Below are positions 7,763 through 16,531 of a DNA stretch of 64,000 bases, in pieces. Each line of letters begins with the position of its first letter. Within the stretch, counting starts at the first letter, position 1. The translations under genes were made by a program, and so were the position numbers. Below the pieces are notes generated by a model. That model searched no databases. It worked only from the letters and a program-made list of their open reading frames with translations, and was not told the origin of the DNA. This DNA is from Micromonospora siamensis (GTDB lineage Bacteria > Actinomycetota > Actinomycetes > Mycobacteriales > Micromonosporaceae): contig NZ_LT607751.1 of the NCBI RefSeq assembly GCF_900090305.1, positions 3,658,001-3,722,000 on the forward strand. Direction: 5' to 3'.

Positions 7763-9169
7763 TCAGTCGTCGCGGTGGGCGGCCCACCAGGACTGGCCGG
7801 CCTCGGGCAGGGTGTCGATCGGGTCGTAGTAGGCGTAGCGCTTGTTGAGCGCTTCGAGGTCGGCCGACTCGATCGAGGTGCGGTAGTTCTTGGTCCAGTA
7901 GGAGATGCCGCGTTCGCGGTCGTACTCGGTCAGCATGTGCACCCAGCGCTTGCCGACGAAGGGGACGTCGCAGACGATGCGCGGGGTGGCGTAGCCGGGC
8001 AGGTAGCCCATGATGTCGTGCTGGAGCTGCTGGGCGTGCCAGACGGGGACCCGCCAGTGCTCGGCGTTGGGGATCATGTCGCACATGTAGAAGTAGTACG
8101 GCAGGATGCCCGCCTCGCCCTGGAGTGCGAAGCAGAGGTCGAGCAGGTCCTCGCTGGTGGCGTTGACGCCGCGCATGAGCACGCCCTGGTTGCGGACGTC
8201 GCGGACGCCGACGTCGAGGGCGGTCTGGGCGGCCTTGGCGACCAGGGGGGTGATCGACTGGGCGTGGTTGACGTGGGTGTGGATGGCCAGGTTGACGCCG
8301 CGGCGGGCGGCGGTGCGGGCGACCCGCTCCAGGCCTTCGACGACGTCGTTCTGGAGCCAGTGCTGGGGCAGGCCCATGAGGGCCTTGGTGGCGAGCCGGA
8401 TGTCGCGGACGGTCTCCAGCTCCAGCAGCCGCATCAGGTACGACTCGAGGTTGCGCCACGGCACGTTGGCCACGTCGCCGCCGGAGACGACGACGTCACG
8501 GACGCCGGGGTGGGCCTTGAGGTACGCGATGTGGGCGTCGTAGCGGTCGACGGGCTTGAGGGTGAGCTTGAGCTTGTCGACGGCGGGGGTGGAGTTGCCG
8601 ACCAGGTCCATGCGGGTGCAGTGGCCGCAGTACTGGGGGCAGGTGGAGAGCAGTTCGGCGAGCACCTTGGTGGGGTAGCGGTGGGTGAGGCCCTCGGCGA
8701 CCCACATGTCGTGCTCGTGGAGGCTGTCGCGGCTGGCGTACGGGTGTGACGGCCAGTCGGTGCGCCGGTCGGAGGCGACGGGGATCATGTAGCGCCGGAC
8801 CGGGTCGGCGAGGAACGCCTCGGTGGTCATCGGCGCGAACGGCACCATCGTGTTGATCATCTGTGGCGGCACCAGCATGGACATGGTGGCCAGGGCCTTC
8901 TGGTCGGCCTCGAGGTCGGCGTAGAAGGTCTCGTCGACGGTGTCGCCGAGGACGGTGCGCAGCTGCTTGATGTTCTTGACGCAGTTGACGCGCTGCCACT
9001 GGGCGTTCTCCCACTGCTCGCGGGTGACGTGTCGCCAGCCGGGGAAGCGGGCCCAGTCGGGTTCGACCAGGGGGCTGCGGCGGTATTCGTAGGGCTGCCC
9101 GGCGGTCGGTACGGCGACCGGGGCGTGACGAGGCCCCGGGATGGTGTCAACCGGTTGGGTCTGGGTCAC
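7763..9169 (-). CDS. kamA: Lysine 2,3-aminomutase (radical SAM)
   Basis: Converts L-lysine to L-beta-lysine using S-adenosylmethionine, a 4Fe-4S cluster and PLP. The cluster cysteines are C177, C181 and C184 in CPQYCGHC. The PLP lysine is probably K407 in DVPFVGKRW, where clostridial enzymes have a PGGGGK loop. MCDM near residue 364 matches the substrate Asp330 segment, but the segment equivalent to Asp293 reads VNA instead of VND. The GTG at 9169 follows a GAGGAGGGG ribosome site and gives 468 residues. It is divergent from kdd and the other lysine genes, which supports a lysine or close-analogue substrate. Confidence 0.9.
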   Translation of the reverse strand: MTQTQPVDTIPGPRHAPVAVPTAGQPYEYRRSPLVEPDWARFPGWRHVTREQWENAQWQRVNCVKNIKQLRTVLGDTVDETFYADLEADQKALATMSMLVPPQMINTMVPFAPMTTEAFLADPVRRYMIPVASDRRTDWPSHPYASRDSLHEHDMWVAEGLTHRYPTKVLAELLSTCPQYCGHCTRMDLVGNSTPAVDKLKLTLKPVDRYDAHIAYLKAHPGVRDVVVSGGDVANVPWRNLESYLMRLLELETVRDIRLATKALMGLPQHWLQNDVVEGLERVARTAARRGVNLAIHTHVNHAQSITPLVAKAAQTALDVGVRDVRNQGVLMRGVNATSEDLLDLCFALQGEAGILPYYFYMCDMIPNAEHWRVPVWHAQQLQHDIMGYLPGYATPRIVCDVPFVGKRWVHMLTEYDRERGISYWTKNYRTSIESADLEALNKRYAYYDPIDTLPEAGQSWWAAHRDD

Positions 9170-9314
9170 GGCCCCTCCTCGGATTGGTGGCTCGGTTTGA
9201 TCAACGATCACGAAGGCTACTGGAAAATATCCGGTGAAGAAATTAGTCTGCCGTAAGTTTTCCCGCGATGCGAGCCCTGACCAGGGCATCGGGCGGCAAC
9301 AGGGGGAGGTCGGC
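9170..9314. promoter_or_regulatory. Divergent kamA/kdd control region
   Basis: The 145 bases between the two divergent lysine genes are AT-richer than their surroundings. They contain a perfect inverted repeat TGATC-AAC-GATCA at 9198-9210 and a wide dyad GGAAAA (9222-9227) with TTTTCC (9258-9263). No regulator gene is adjacent. These are candidate operators for a regulator that would control both transcripts. Confidence 0.45.
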
Positions 9315-10376
9315 GTGACGTCACCGGTGGGTCTGCACCGCGTCGTGGAACCGGCGGGAGTGCTGCCGCAGGCGGCCTGGCGGCTGGACGCCAGGCCCGA
9401 GATCGCCCCGAACGAGGTGCGCATCCGGGTGCAGCGGCTCAACCTGGACGCGGCGAGCTTCCGGCAGCTGTCGGAGAAGCACGGCGGGGACGGGGAGAAG
9501 GTCCGCGCCGAGGTGCTCGACATCGTCGCCACCCGGGGCAAGATGCAGAACCCGGTGACCGGTTCGGGCGGCATGCTGATCGGCACCGTCGAGGAGGCCG
9601 GCCGGCGCTCGCCGCTGGGCCTCAAGGCCGGTGACCGGGTGGCGACGCTGGTGTCGCTGACCCTGACGCCGCTGACCATCCTCGACGGGCTGGCCCGCTG
9701 GGACGGGCGCAGCGAGCAGGTGCCGTGCGACGGGTACGCGATCCTGTTCGCCCGCTCCATCGCCGCGGTACTCCCCGACGACCTGCACCCGGAGCTGTCC
9801 CTGGCGGTGCTGGACGTGTGCGGGGCGCCGGCGTTGACCGCGCGGGTGGTGGCCGAGCAGGTGGCGCGGCGCCAGCGCGAGGGTGATCCCCGGCCGGTGG
9901 GTGTCGCGGTGATCGGTGGGGCCGGCAAGAGCGGGTCGCTGTCGCTGGCGGCGGCGCGGCGGGCGGGCGCGGGTCGTACCGTCGGGGTGGTGCCGGTGGT
10001 CGCGGAGCGCGACGCGCTGGCGGGGGTGGGTCTGGCCGACGCGGTCGCGTTGGCCGACGCCCGTGATCCGGTGGCGTTGTCGACGGCGGTGACCACCGCG
10101 TTGGGTGCGCCGGCGGACGTGACGGTGGTCTGCGTGGACGTGCCGGGCTGTGAGCACGGCGCGGTGCTGGCCACGGCCGACGGCGGCACGGTGATCTTCT
10201 TCTCGATGGCGACGAGCTTCGCGGCGGCGGCGTTGGGTGCGGAGGGCCTGGCGGCGGACGTGACGATGCTGGTGGGCAACGGGTACGTGCCGGGGCACGC
10301 GGAGCTTGCGTTGCAGTTGTTGCGGGCCGAGCCCGGGGTCCGTGCGTTGTTCACCTCCCGGCTGGCGGCAGACTGA
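9315..10376 (+). CDS. kdd: L-erythro-3,5-diaminohexanoate dehydrogenase
   Basis: NAD(P)-dependent oxidative deamination of 3,5-diaminohexanoate to 3-keto-5-aminohexanoate, step three of beta-lysine catabolism. The 353-residue protein has an N-terminal GroES-like region and a Rossmann domain (VAVIGGAGKSGSLSLAAA, near residue 205). The GTG start is set by AGGGGGAGG just upstream. An ATG at 9234 would add 27 residues not expected in the family. It leads the operon ending with mutL. The assignment rests on family resemblance plus the unambiguous neighbours KamA, KamD, KamE and Kal. Confidence 0.87.
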   Translation: MTSPVGLHRVVEPAGVLPQAAWRLDARPEIAPNEVRIRVQRLNLDAASFRQLSEKHGGDGEKVRAEVLDIVATRGKMQNPVTGSGGMLIGTVEEAGRRSPLGLKAGDRVATLVSLTLTPLTILDGLARWDGRSEQVPCDGYAILFARSIAAVLPDDLHPELSLAVLDVCGAPALTARVVAEQVARRQREGDPRPVGVAVIGGAGKSGSLSLAAARRAGAGRTVGVVPVVAERDALAGVGLADAVALADARDPVALSTAVTTALGAPADVTVVCVDVPGCEHGAVLATADGGTVIFFSMATSFAAAALGAEGLAADVTMLVGNGYVPGHAELALQLLRAEPGVRALFTSRLAAD

Positions 10377-10381
10377 ACCCC

Positions 10382-11968
10382 ATGACGAACCCCTCGACGA
10401 CGCGCCCCTCGACGTTGTACCGCGGTGGCGTGCTGCACTGTCCGGCGGAGCCGAGCGCCACGGCGTTGCTGGTGCGCGACGGCCGCATCGCCTGGTTGGG
10501 TGTCGACGCGGACGCGCCGGCCGCCGATCGGGTGGTGGAGCTCGACGGTGCGCTGGTGACCCCGGCGTTCGTGGACGCGCACGTGCACGCCACGGACACC
10601 GGCCTGGCGCTGTCGGGGCTGGACCTGTCGTCGGTGCGGTCGGCGGGGGAGCTGCTGGACGCGGTCGCCGCGTTCGCGGGTCGGCTGCCGGCGGACGCGG
10701 TGGTGCTGGGGCACGGGTGGGACGAGTCGAACTGGGCGGACCCCACGCTGCCGGACGCGGACGCGGTGGACCGGGCGGCGGGTGGCCGGCGGGTGTACCT
10801 GTCGCAGGCGTCGATCCATTCGGCGTTGGTGTCGCGGGCGTTGCTGGCGGCGTGTCCGGAGGCGGCCGCGGCGCCGGGTTTCGACGCGTCGGGGTGGTTG
10901 CGGCGGGACGCGCACCATGTGGTGCGGGCGGCGGCGCAGGGGTCGGTGACGCGGGCGCAGCGGGTGGCGGCGCAGCGGGTGGCCCTGGCGCACGCGGCGT
11001 CGTTGGGGATCGCTGCGGTGCACGAGTGCGGTGGTCCGGAGATCTCCGACGAGGAGGACTTCACGGGCCTGCTGGGTGTCTCCGGGGACGGGGTGCCGGA
11101 GGTGTACGGGTACTGGGGTGAGCTGGGTGGCGCGGCGCGGGCCCGGGAGCTGGGTGCGGTGGGCGCCGGGGGTGACCTGTTCGCCGACGGGGCGTTGGGG
11201 TCGCGGACGGCGCACGTGTCGGCGGCGTACCTGGACGGGGAGCCGGGCGGGTGCGGGCACGGGTACGTCACGGCCGAGCAGGTGCGGGACCATCTGCTGG
11301 ACTGTGCGGCGCACGGCATGCAGGGCGGTTTCCACGCCATCGGCGACGCGGCGATCTCGACGGTGCTGGAGGGTTTCGCGGGGGCGGCGGCGCGGCTGGG
11401 CACGGAAAGGTTGCGGGCGGCCCGGCACCGGATCGAGCACGCGGAGATCATGAGCAAGCGGTTGATCGCCGGGTTCGTGGAGTACGGGATCGTGGCGTCG
11501 ATGCAGCCGGCGTTCGACCGGTTGTGGGGTGGCGCGGGGCGGATGTACGAGTCGCGGCTGGGCCTGGACCGGTCGTTGGAGTCGAATCCGATGGGTGCGA
11601 TGCACTCGGTCGGGGTGGCGTTGGCGTTCGGGTCGGACTCGCCGGTGACGCCGCTGGATCCGTGGGGTTCGGTGCGGGCGGCGGCGGCGCACCACAACCC
11701 GGTGCAGCGGATGAGTGTGCGGGCGGCGTTCGCGGCGCACACCCGGGGCGGCTGGCGGGCGGTGCATCTGGACAACGAGGGCGTGATCGCGTTGGGTGCG
11801 CCGGCGACGTTCGCGGTGTGGTCGACGCCGGCGGGCGTGGAGCGGGGTCTGCCGGTGGTGCAGGCGGAGGATCCGGAGGCGCGGGGTGCGGACGATCCGA
11901 CGCCGCTGCCGGTGTGCCGGGCGACGGTGCTGCGCGGTGAGGTCATCTACGAGGAAGGCGTTTCGTGA
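10382..11968 (+). CDS. YtcJ-like amidohydrolase in the lysine operon
   Basis: 528-residue amidohydrolase-superfamily TIM-barrel protein. Metal-site elements are VDAHVHATD (HxH, near residue 62), RIEHAE (about residue 352) and the late aspartate in FGSDSPVTPLDP. It resembles the YtcJ/Amidohydro_3 branch, whose substrates are mostly unknown amides or cyclic ureas. It starts 5 bases after kdd and precedes kamD, so it is co-transcribed with lysine genes. Possible jobs are hydrolysing an acylated or cyclised diaminohexanoate by-product, which is inference. It does not resemble the Kce cleavage enzyme. Confidence 0.85.
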   Translation: MTNPSTTRPSTLYRGGVLHCPAEPSATALLVRDGRIAWLGVDADAPAADRVVELDGALVTPAFVDAHVHATDTGLALSGLDLSSVRSAGELLDAVAAFAGRLPADAVVLGHGWDESNWADPTLPDADAVDRAAGGRRVYLSQASIHSALVSRALLAACPEAAAAPGFDASGWLRRDAHHVVRAAAQGSVTRAQRVAAQRVALAHAASLGIAAVHECGGPEISDEEDFTGLLGVSGDGVPEVYGYWGELGGAARARELGAVGAGGDLFADGALGSRTAHVSAAYLDGEPGGCGHGYVTAEQVRDHLLDCAAHGMQGGFHAIGDAAISTVLEGFAGAAARLGTERLRAARHRIEHAEIMSKRLIAGFVEYGIVASMQPAFDRLWGGAGRMYESRLGLDRSLESNPMGAMHSVGVALAFGSDSPVTPLDPWGSVRAAAAHHNPVQRMSVRAAFAAHTRGGWRAVHLDNEGVIALGAPATFAVWSTPAGVERGLPVVQAEDPEARGADDPTPLPVCRATVLRGEVIYEEGVS

Positions 11969-12040
11969 GCGAGCTTGCGAGCGAACCATCGACACAGTGT
12001 GACGCCGGCACGGCGTCGCCGAGCGCGGCGAGGTGACGGC

Positions 12041-13606
12041 GTGACAGGGAAGCTTGACCTGGATCCGGTGCTGGTGGCCCGGGCGCGGGAGTTGGCGCGG
12101 CGCGCCGGGCAGCCGGTGGTGGATCTGGCGCGCAGCCACACCACGGTGTCGGTGGAGCGGGCGGTGCTGCGGCTGGCCGGGGTGACCGGTGCGGATCCGG
12201 ACGGCATTCCGTGGGTGAACCGCCTCGTCGACGCGGTGGTCGCCGACATCGGGTTGGGTCACGGGGTGGCGGCGCCGGTGTTCGACGCGATGGCCCGGGA
12301 GGGCCTGACCGATGTGACGTTGCTGGCGCAGAAGGCGGCGGCCGGGTCGGTGCGGTTCGGGGTGCCGGCGGGGAAGGCGGCCACCTCGGCGCGGAAGGCG
12401 GCCCGTAAGGCGGTCGGCGCGGGGATCCGGCAGGTGGACCGGCGGCGGGTCGAGCGGGACCGGCTGGTGAAGCGGTACGGGGATCCGAAGCAGCGGCCGT
12501 GGATCTATCTGATCGTGGCCACCGGCGACATCTACGAGGACATTCCGCAGGCGCAGGCGGCGGCGCGGGCCGGCGCGGACGTGATCGCGGTGATCCGGTC
12601 GACGGGTCAGTCGCTGTTGGACTATGTGCCGGAGGGCGCGACCCGGGAGGGTTTCGCCGGCACGTACGCCACGCAGGAGAACTTCCGGCTGATGCGGGCC
12701 GCTCTGGACGAGTCGTCGAAGGAGCTGGGCCGGTACGTGCGGCTGACGAACTACGCGTCGGGGCTGTGCATGCCGGAGATGGCGACCCTCGCGGGCCTGG
12801 AACGCCTGGACATGATGCTCAACGACTCGATGTACGGGATCCTGTTCCGCGACATCAACCCGATCCGTACGTTCGTTGACCAGCGGTTCTCCCGGCAGGT
12901 GCACGCCCGGGCGGGGATCATCATCAACACCGGTGAGGACAACTACCTGACCACCGCGGACGCGGTGGACGAGGCGCACACGGTGACGGTGTCGCAGCTG
13001 CTCAACGAGTACTTCGCGCACGAGGCGGGGTTGGCGGACTGGCAGTTGGGGCTGGGGCACGCGTTCGAGATCAACCCGGAGGTGCCGGAGTCGTTCCGGT
13101 TGGAGTTGGCGCACGCGCTGCTGGCCCGGGAGTTGTTCCCCGACGCGCCGTTGAAGTGGATGCCGCCGACGAAGCACATGACCGGGGACGTGTTCCGGGG
13201 CAACCTGCTCGACGGGTTCTTCAACCTGGTGGGCACCATGACCGGGCAGGGGATCCTGCTGGTGGGGATGATGACGGAGGCGGTGGTGACGCCGTGGTTG
13301 TCGGACCGGGACATCGCCCTGCAGAACGTCCGCTACGTGCTGGGTGCGGCCGGTGGGCTGCACGAGGACTTCGTGCCGGCGGCGGGCGGGTTCATCCAGC
13401 AGCGCGCCAACCGGGTCCTCGGCGAGGCCCTCGACCTGCTGGAGCGCATCGGTGACCAGTCGCTGTTGACGGCGATCGCCGAGGGCACGTTCGGGATCAT
13501 GAAGCGGCCCGCGGACCGGGGCAAGGGCCTCGACGGGGTGGCCCGGCACGAGGCCGGCTACTTCAACCCGGCGTCGGACCTGCTTGAGGAAGGGGCGACC
13601 CGATGA
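12041..13606 (+). CDS. kamD: Lysine 5,6-aminomutase alpha subunit
   Basis: Large TIM-barrel subunit of the adenosylcobalamin- and PLP-dependent mutase that moves the terminal amino group of beta-lysine to C5. The 521 residues match the clostridial subunit (about 516). Conserved-looking blocks include LLDYVPEGATREG, YASGLCMPEM and GDVFRGNLLDGFFN. GTG at 12041 is chosen because upstream codons are low-complexity and the family begins close to KLDLDP. The final ATGA overlaps kamE, ensuring equal production of the two subunits. Confidence 0.94.
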   Translation: MTGKLDLDPVLVARARELARRAGQPVVDLARSHTTVSVERAVLRLAGVTGADPDGIPWVNRLVDAVVADIGLGHGVAAPVFDAMAREGLTDVTLLAQKAAAGSVRFGVPAGKAATSARKAARKAVGAGIRQVDRRRVERDRLVKRYGDPKQRPWIYLIVATGDIYEDIPQAQAAARAGADVIAVIRSTGQSLLDYVPEGATREGFAGTYATQENFRLMRAALDESSKELGRYVRLTNYASGLCMPEMATLAGLERLDMMLNDSMYGILFRDINPIRTFVDQRFSRQVHARAGIIINTGEDNYLTTADAVDEAHTVTVSQLLNEYFAHEAGLADWQLGLGHAFEINPEVPESFRLELAHALLARELFPDAPLKWMPPTKHMTGDVFRGNLLDGFFNLVGTMTGQGILLVGMMTEAVVTPWLSDRDIALQNVRYVLGAAGGLHEDFVPAAGGFIQQRANRVLGEALDLLERIGDQSLLTAIAEGTFGIMKRPADRGKGLDGVARHEAGYFNPASDLLEEGATR

Positions 13607-14400
13607 GCAGCGAGGAGCGCAGCGCCTTCCACGGTCACCCGGTGGAGCCGGGCGACAAGCGGGTCGTGCGGCCGTACGGGGACACCAGCGGCGACGGGAT
13701 GGTGCAGATCAGTTTCACCCTGCCGGTGCCGCACACGAAGCGGGCCGAGGGCGCGGCGGTGCAGCTGGCGAACAAGATGGGCATGGACCCGGCGATGCTG
13801 GTGCACGCCAAACCGATCGGTGACGGGTTCACCTTCTTCGTCGTCTACGGGCGGGTCAACCACCTGGTGGACATGTCCAAGGTGCACGTGGTGGAGCGGG
13901 ACTACCCACTGCTGGGCGCCAAGGAGGTCAACGCGGTGGTGAAGCAGCGGTTGCGGCGCAAGCTGTCGGTGGTGGGGGCGTGCATCGGCACCGACGCGCA
14001 CACCGTGGGCATCGACGCGATCCTCAACGTCAAGGGCATCGCCGGTGAGAAGGGCCTGGAGTACTACCGGGAGTTGAAGGTCACCAACCTGGGTGCGCAG
14101 GTCAGCGTGCCGGAGCTGGTGGAGGCCGCCCGGGTGGAGAAGGCCGACGCGGTGCTGGTGTCGCAGGTGGTGACGCAGCGCGACGCGCACCTGCACAACA
14201 CCCGGGAGATGTCGGCGGCGTTCCGGGAGGCGATGCCGGCGGGGAAGCGGCCGCTGCTGATCGTCGGCGGGCCGCGGTTCGACGAGACGATGACCGCCGA
14301 GCTGGGCGTGGACCGCATCTTCGGCCGGGGCACCACCCCCGGTGAGGTCGCGTCGTACCTGGTCCACGCGTTGATCACGAACAGGAAGCAGAAGGCATGA
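13603..14400 (+). CDS. kamE: Lysine 5,6-aminomutase beta subunit (B12-binding)
   Basis: 265-residue small subunit carrying both cofactors. The N-terminal dimerisation region covers about residues 1-115 and the B12 Rossmann domain follows. The cobalamin motif DxHxxG is DAHTVG at 131-136, with H133 as cobalt ligand. K144 in LNVKG aligns with the PLP-binding lysine 144 known in the Clostridium sticklandii enzyme. The four-base overlaps on both sides (kamD, kal) show tight coupling. This is the strongest single identification in the locus. Confidence 0.95.
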   Translation: MSSEERSAFHGHPVEPGDKRVVRPYGDTSGDGMVQISFTLPVPHTKRAEGAAVQLANKMGMDPAMLVHAKPIGDGFTFFVVYGRVNHLVDMSKVHVVERDYPLLGAKEVNAVVKQRLRRKLSVVGACIGTDAHTVGIDAILNVKGIAGEKGLEYYRELKVTNLGAQVSVPELVEAARVEKADAVLVSQVVTQRDAHLHNTREMSAAFREAMPAGKRPLLIVGGPRFDETMTAELGVDRIFGRGTTPGEVASYLVHALITNRKQKA

Positions 14401-14795
14401 GCGAGCAGGACCCCCGGGTCGGGTTGACCGTCACCCACCGCCGGTACGTGCCGTACTCCCACGCCCACTACGCGGGGAACCTGGTCGACGGGGCGTACGC
14501 GGTGGGGTTGTTCGGGGACGTCGCCACGGAGGTGTGTATCCGCACCGACGGTGACGAGGGGCTGTTCGCGTCGTACTCGGACGTGCAGTTCCGGGCGCCG
14601 ATGAAGGCCGGAGACGTGCTGGAGGTGCTGGCCACGGTGACCCGGGTGGGCACCCGTAGCCGGACCATCGACTTCGAGGCGCGGGTGGTGTGCCGCGGGC
14701 GTCCGGACAAGGGTGAGTCGGCCGCGGAGGTACTCGACACCCCGATCGTGGCGGTCACCGCGACCGGCACCGTGGTAGTCCCGCCAGTTCAGTGA
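14397..14795 (+). CDS. kal: 3-aminobutyryl-CoA ammonia lyase
   Basis: 132-residue hotdog-fold protein that eliminates ammonia from L-3-aminobutyryl-CoA to give crotonyl-CoA. Diagnostic blocks shared with clostridial Kal are AHYAGNLVDGAYAVGLFGDV, followed by ATE, then RTDGDEGLFASY and FRAPMKAGD. The length is close to the family's 125-130 residues. The ATG and stop both overlap neighbours by four bases. Its presence implies the route proceeds through 3-aminobutyryl-CoA even though the gene for the enzyme making it (Kce) is not in this window. Confidence 0.9.
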   Translation: MSEQDPRVGLTVTHRRYVPYSHAHYAGNLVDGAYAVGLFGDVATEVCIRTDGDEGLFASYSDVQFRAPMKAGDVLEVLATVTRVGTRSRTIDFEARVVCRGRPDKGESAAEVLDTPIVAVTATGTVVVPPVQ

Positions 14796-16129
14796 GCGTC
14801 GCGGTCTGCGCCGACGTCGGGTCGACGTACACGAAGGTCGCGGTGGTGGACCTGGACGGCGGCCGGCTGGTGGCGGCGGCGTCGGCGCCGACGACGGTCG
14901 GCACGGACGTGCTGCACGGCCTGGACGCGGCCGTCGCGGCGGCCACCGCCGGTCTCGACGCCGCCGGGGCGCCCTGGTACGTGTGCTCGTCGGCCGGTGG
15001 TGGGTTGCGGCTGGCCGTGGTCGGCTACGAGCCTCTCGTCACGGCTCAGGCGGGCCGGCGGGTGGGCCTGTCGGCGGGGGCGAACGTGGTGCACGTGGCC
15101 GCCGGGCGGCTCGGCGCGGCGGAGCTTGCCGCGTTGCGGGCGGCCCGCCCGGACGTGGTGCTGCTGGTCGGTGGCACCGACGGCGGTGACGCCGAGGTGC
15201 TGACCCACAACGCGACGCGGCTGGCGAAGGCCCGCTGGCGGGTGCCGGTGGTCCTCGCCGGCAACGCCGACGCCCGGGTGGAGCTGTGCGACCTGCTGGC
15301 GGCGGCGAAGGTGCCGGTGACGGCGGCGGAGAACGTGCTGCCCCGCATCGGGGTGCTCGCCCCGGCGTCGGCGCGCGCGGCGATCCGGGAGGTGTTCCTG
15401 CGGCACGTCATCGGCGGCAAGCGGCTGTCGCGGGGTGGCCGGTTCGCGGCCCTGGTGCGGGCCGCCACGCCGGACGCGGTGCTGACCGGGGTGGAGGTGC
15501 TGGCCGACAGCCTCGGCGGTGACCTGGTGGTGGTGGACGTGGGTGGCGCCACCACCGACGTGTACTCGGTGCTCACCCCCGACGAGCGGGACACCGGCCC
15601 GGGCCGGGAGGTCGCCGGGACGCTGTGGCGGGCCCGGACCGTGGAGGGTGACCTGGGCATGCGGTGGTCCGCGCCGGGGGTGGTGCGGGCGGCGGTCGAG
15701 GAACGCCTGCTGGACCCGGCGCAGGTCGACGACCTGGCCGCCGCGGCGGCGGCCCGCGCCGCCGACCCGGGGTTCCTGCCCGGCGGCGACGCCGACCGGG
15801 CGGCCGACCGGCGGATCGCGGCCCTGGCGGCGACGGTGGCGGTGCGCCGGCACGCCCGGGGTGGCGCCACCGGTGAGCGGGGTGGGCGGGACCTGCGCGA
15901 CGTGCGGCTGCTGGTGGGTTCCGGTGGGGTGCTGCGGCACGCCGACCCGGGCGACGCCGGTCAGGTCCTCGCGGCGGTGCTGACCGACTTCGCCGGCGGG
16001 TGGCCGGTGCCGCGCGACGCCCGCCCGGTGGTCGACGTGGACTACGTGCTGGCCGCGGCGGGGCTGCTGGCCGACGAGCATCCGGGGGTGGCGCGGGGGT
16101 TGCTGCGTCACCACCTCGGCGGGCATTGA
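14792..16129 (+). CDS. MutL/GlmL-like ASKHA protein, putative mutase reactivase
   Basis: 445-residue actin-like ATPase of the glutamate mutase MutL family. The phosphate-1 loop VCADVGSTYTKVAVVDLDG is at the N-terminus, a second ATPase block VVVDVGGATTDVYSV lies near residue 250, and a late adenosine loop is LLVGSGGVLRH. MutL-type genes accompany B12-dependent aminomutases and mutases and are believed to release damaged cobalamin or act as chaperones. Here the client should be KamDE, whose genes are immediately upstream. The GTG overlaps the kal stop. It ends the operon. Confidence 0.88.
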   Translation: MSVAVCADVGSTYTKVAVVDLDGGRLVAAASAPTTVGTDVLHGLDAAVAAATAGLDAAGAPWYVCSSAGGGLRLAVVGYEPLVTAQAGRRVGLSAGANVVHVAAGRLGAAELAALRAARPDVVLLVGGTDGGDAEVLTHNATRLAKARWRVPVVLAGNADARVELCDLLAAAKVPVTAAENVLPRIGVLAPASARAAIREVFLRHVIGGKRLSRGGRFAALVRAATPDAVLTGVEVLADSLGGDLVVVDVGGATTDVYSVLTPDERDTGPGREVAGTLWRARTVEGDLGMRWSAPGVVRAAVEERLLDPAQVDDLAAAAAARAADPGFLPGGDADRAADRRIAALAATVAVRRHARGGATGERGGRDLRDVRLLVGSGGVLRHADPGDAGQVLAAVLTDFAGGWPVPRDARPVVDVDYVLAAAGLLADEHPGVARGLLRHHLGGH

Positions 16130-16181
16130 GACGCGCCGACGCGACACGCCGTGGTCAAACACACGACTGGCCGGGGGTGGG

Positions 16182-16531
16182 TTGACAGGATCGGGGGGTT
16201 GGCACGTACCGTCTTTGAGTCCTACTACGGGAAGCGGCTGTTGTTCGCTTCGTCCTCTCGCCCGCTGGCCGAGCGGCACGACACACCGGTGCGACGTGGT
16301 GTGCGTTAGTCGCGGCGGCCAGGTCCAGCGGGCGGGGGTCGGCGGGGCGGCGCGAACCGGCCGCGGTTACCGGTGTACGGGCAGGGTGAGGTGCACGGCC
16401 AGTAGACAACGGCCAGGCGGGGGCAGCCAGTCCACCGTCGGGTCGGTCCGAAGGTCGGCGTGCAGCATCCTCGCCCCACCGGCCGGGGAGGGCCTGGGAG
16501 CATCGGGGCGCGGCGTATGCCGCGCCCCGAT
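16182..16531 (+). ncRNA. Candidate structured non-coding RNA
   Basis: The 419 bases between mutL and the convergent XRE-cupin gene hold no credible ORF. TTGACA (16182-16187) and TACCGT (16207-16212) form a possible promoter, though the 19-base spacer is long. Local hairpins follow (CCGCT..AGCGG, CACACC..GGTGTG, AACCG..CGGTT, CCCC..GGGG), and a 13-base-stem terminator closes the stretch at 16531. The layout would fit a transcript of roughly 300 nt. I do not recognise tmRNA, RNase P, SRP or 6S signatures, so this is a hypothesis. The strand is inferred from the promoter. Confidence 0.3.
16502..16531. terminator. Strong terminator before the XRE-cupin gene
   Basis: Perfect 13-base arms ATCGGGGCGCGGC and GCCGCGCCCCGAT around GTAT, followed by TTCGTT on the + strand. 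It lies between convergent transcripts and probably ends both. Confidence 0.8.

Noticed and set aside
7763..13549. 1928-residue minus-strand frame
   Set aside because: Only the last ~468 codons (KamA) are real. The rest is an antisense shadow of kdd, the amidohydrolase and kamD, arginine/proline-rich with no family similarity.
16182..16531. tmRNA, RNase P RNA or SRP RNA
   Set aside because: None of the conserved core sequences of these RNAs was found, so only an unnamed candidate RNA is proposed.
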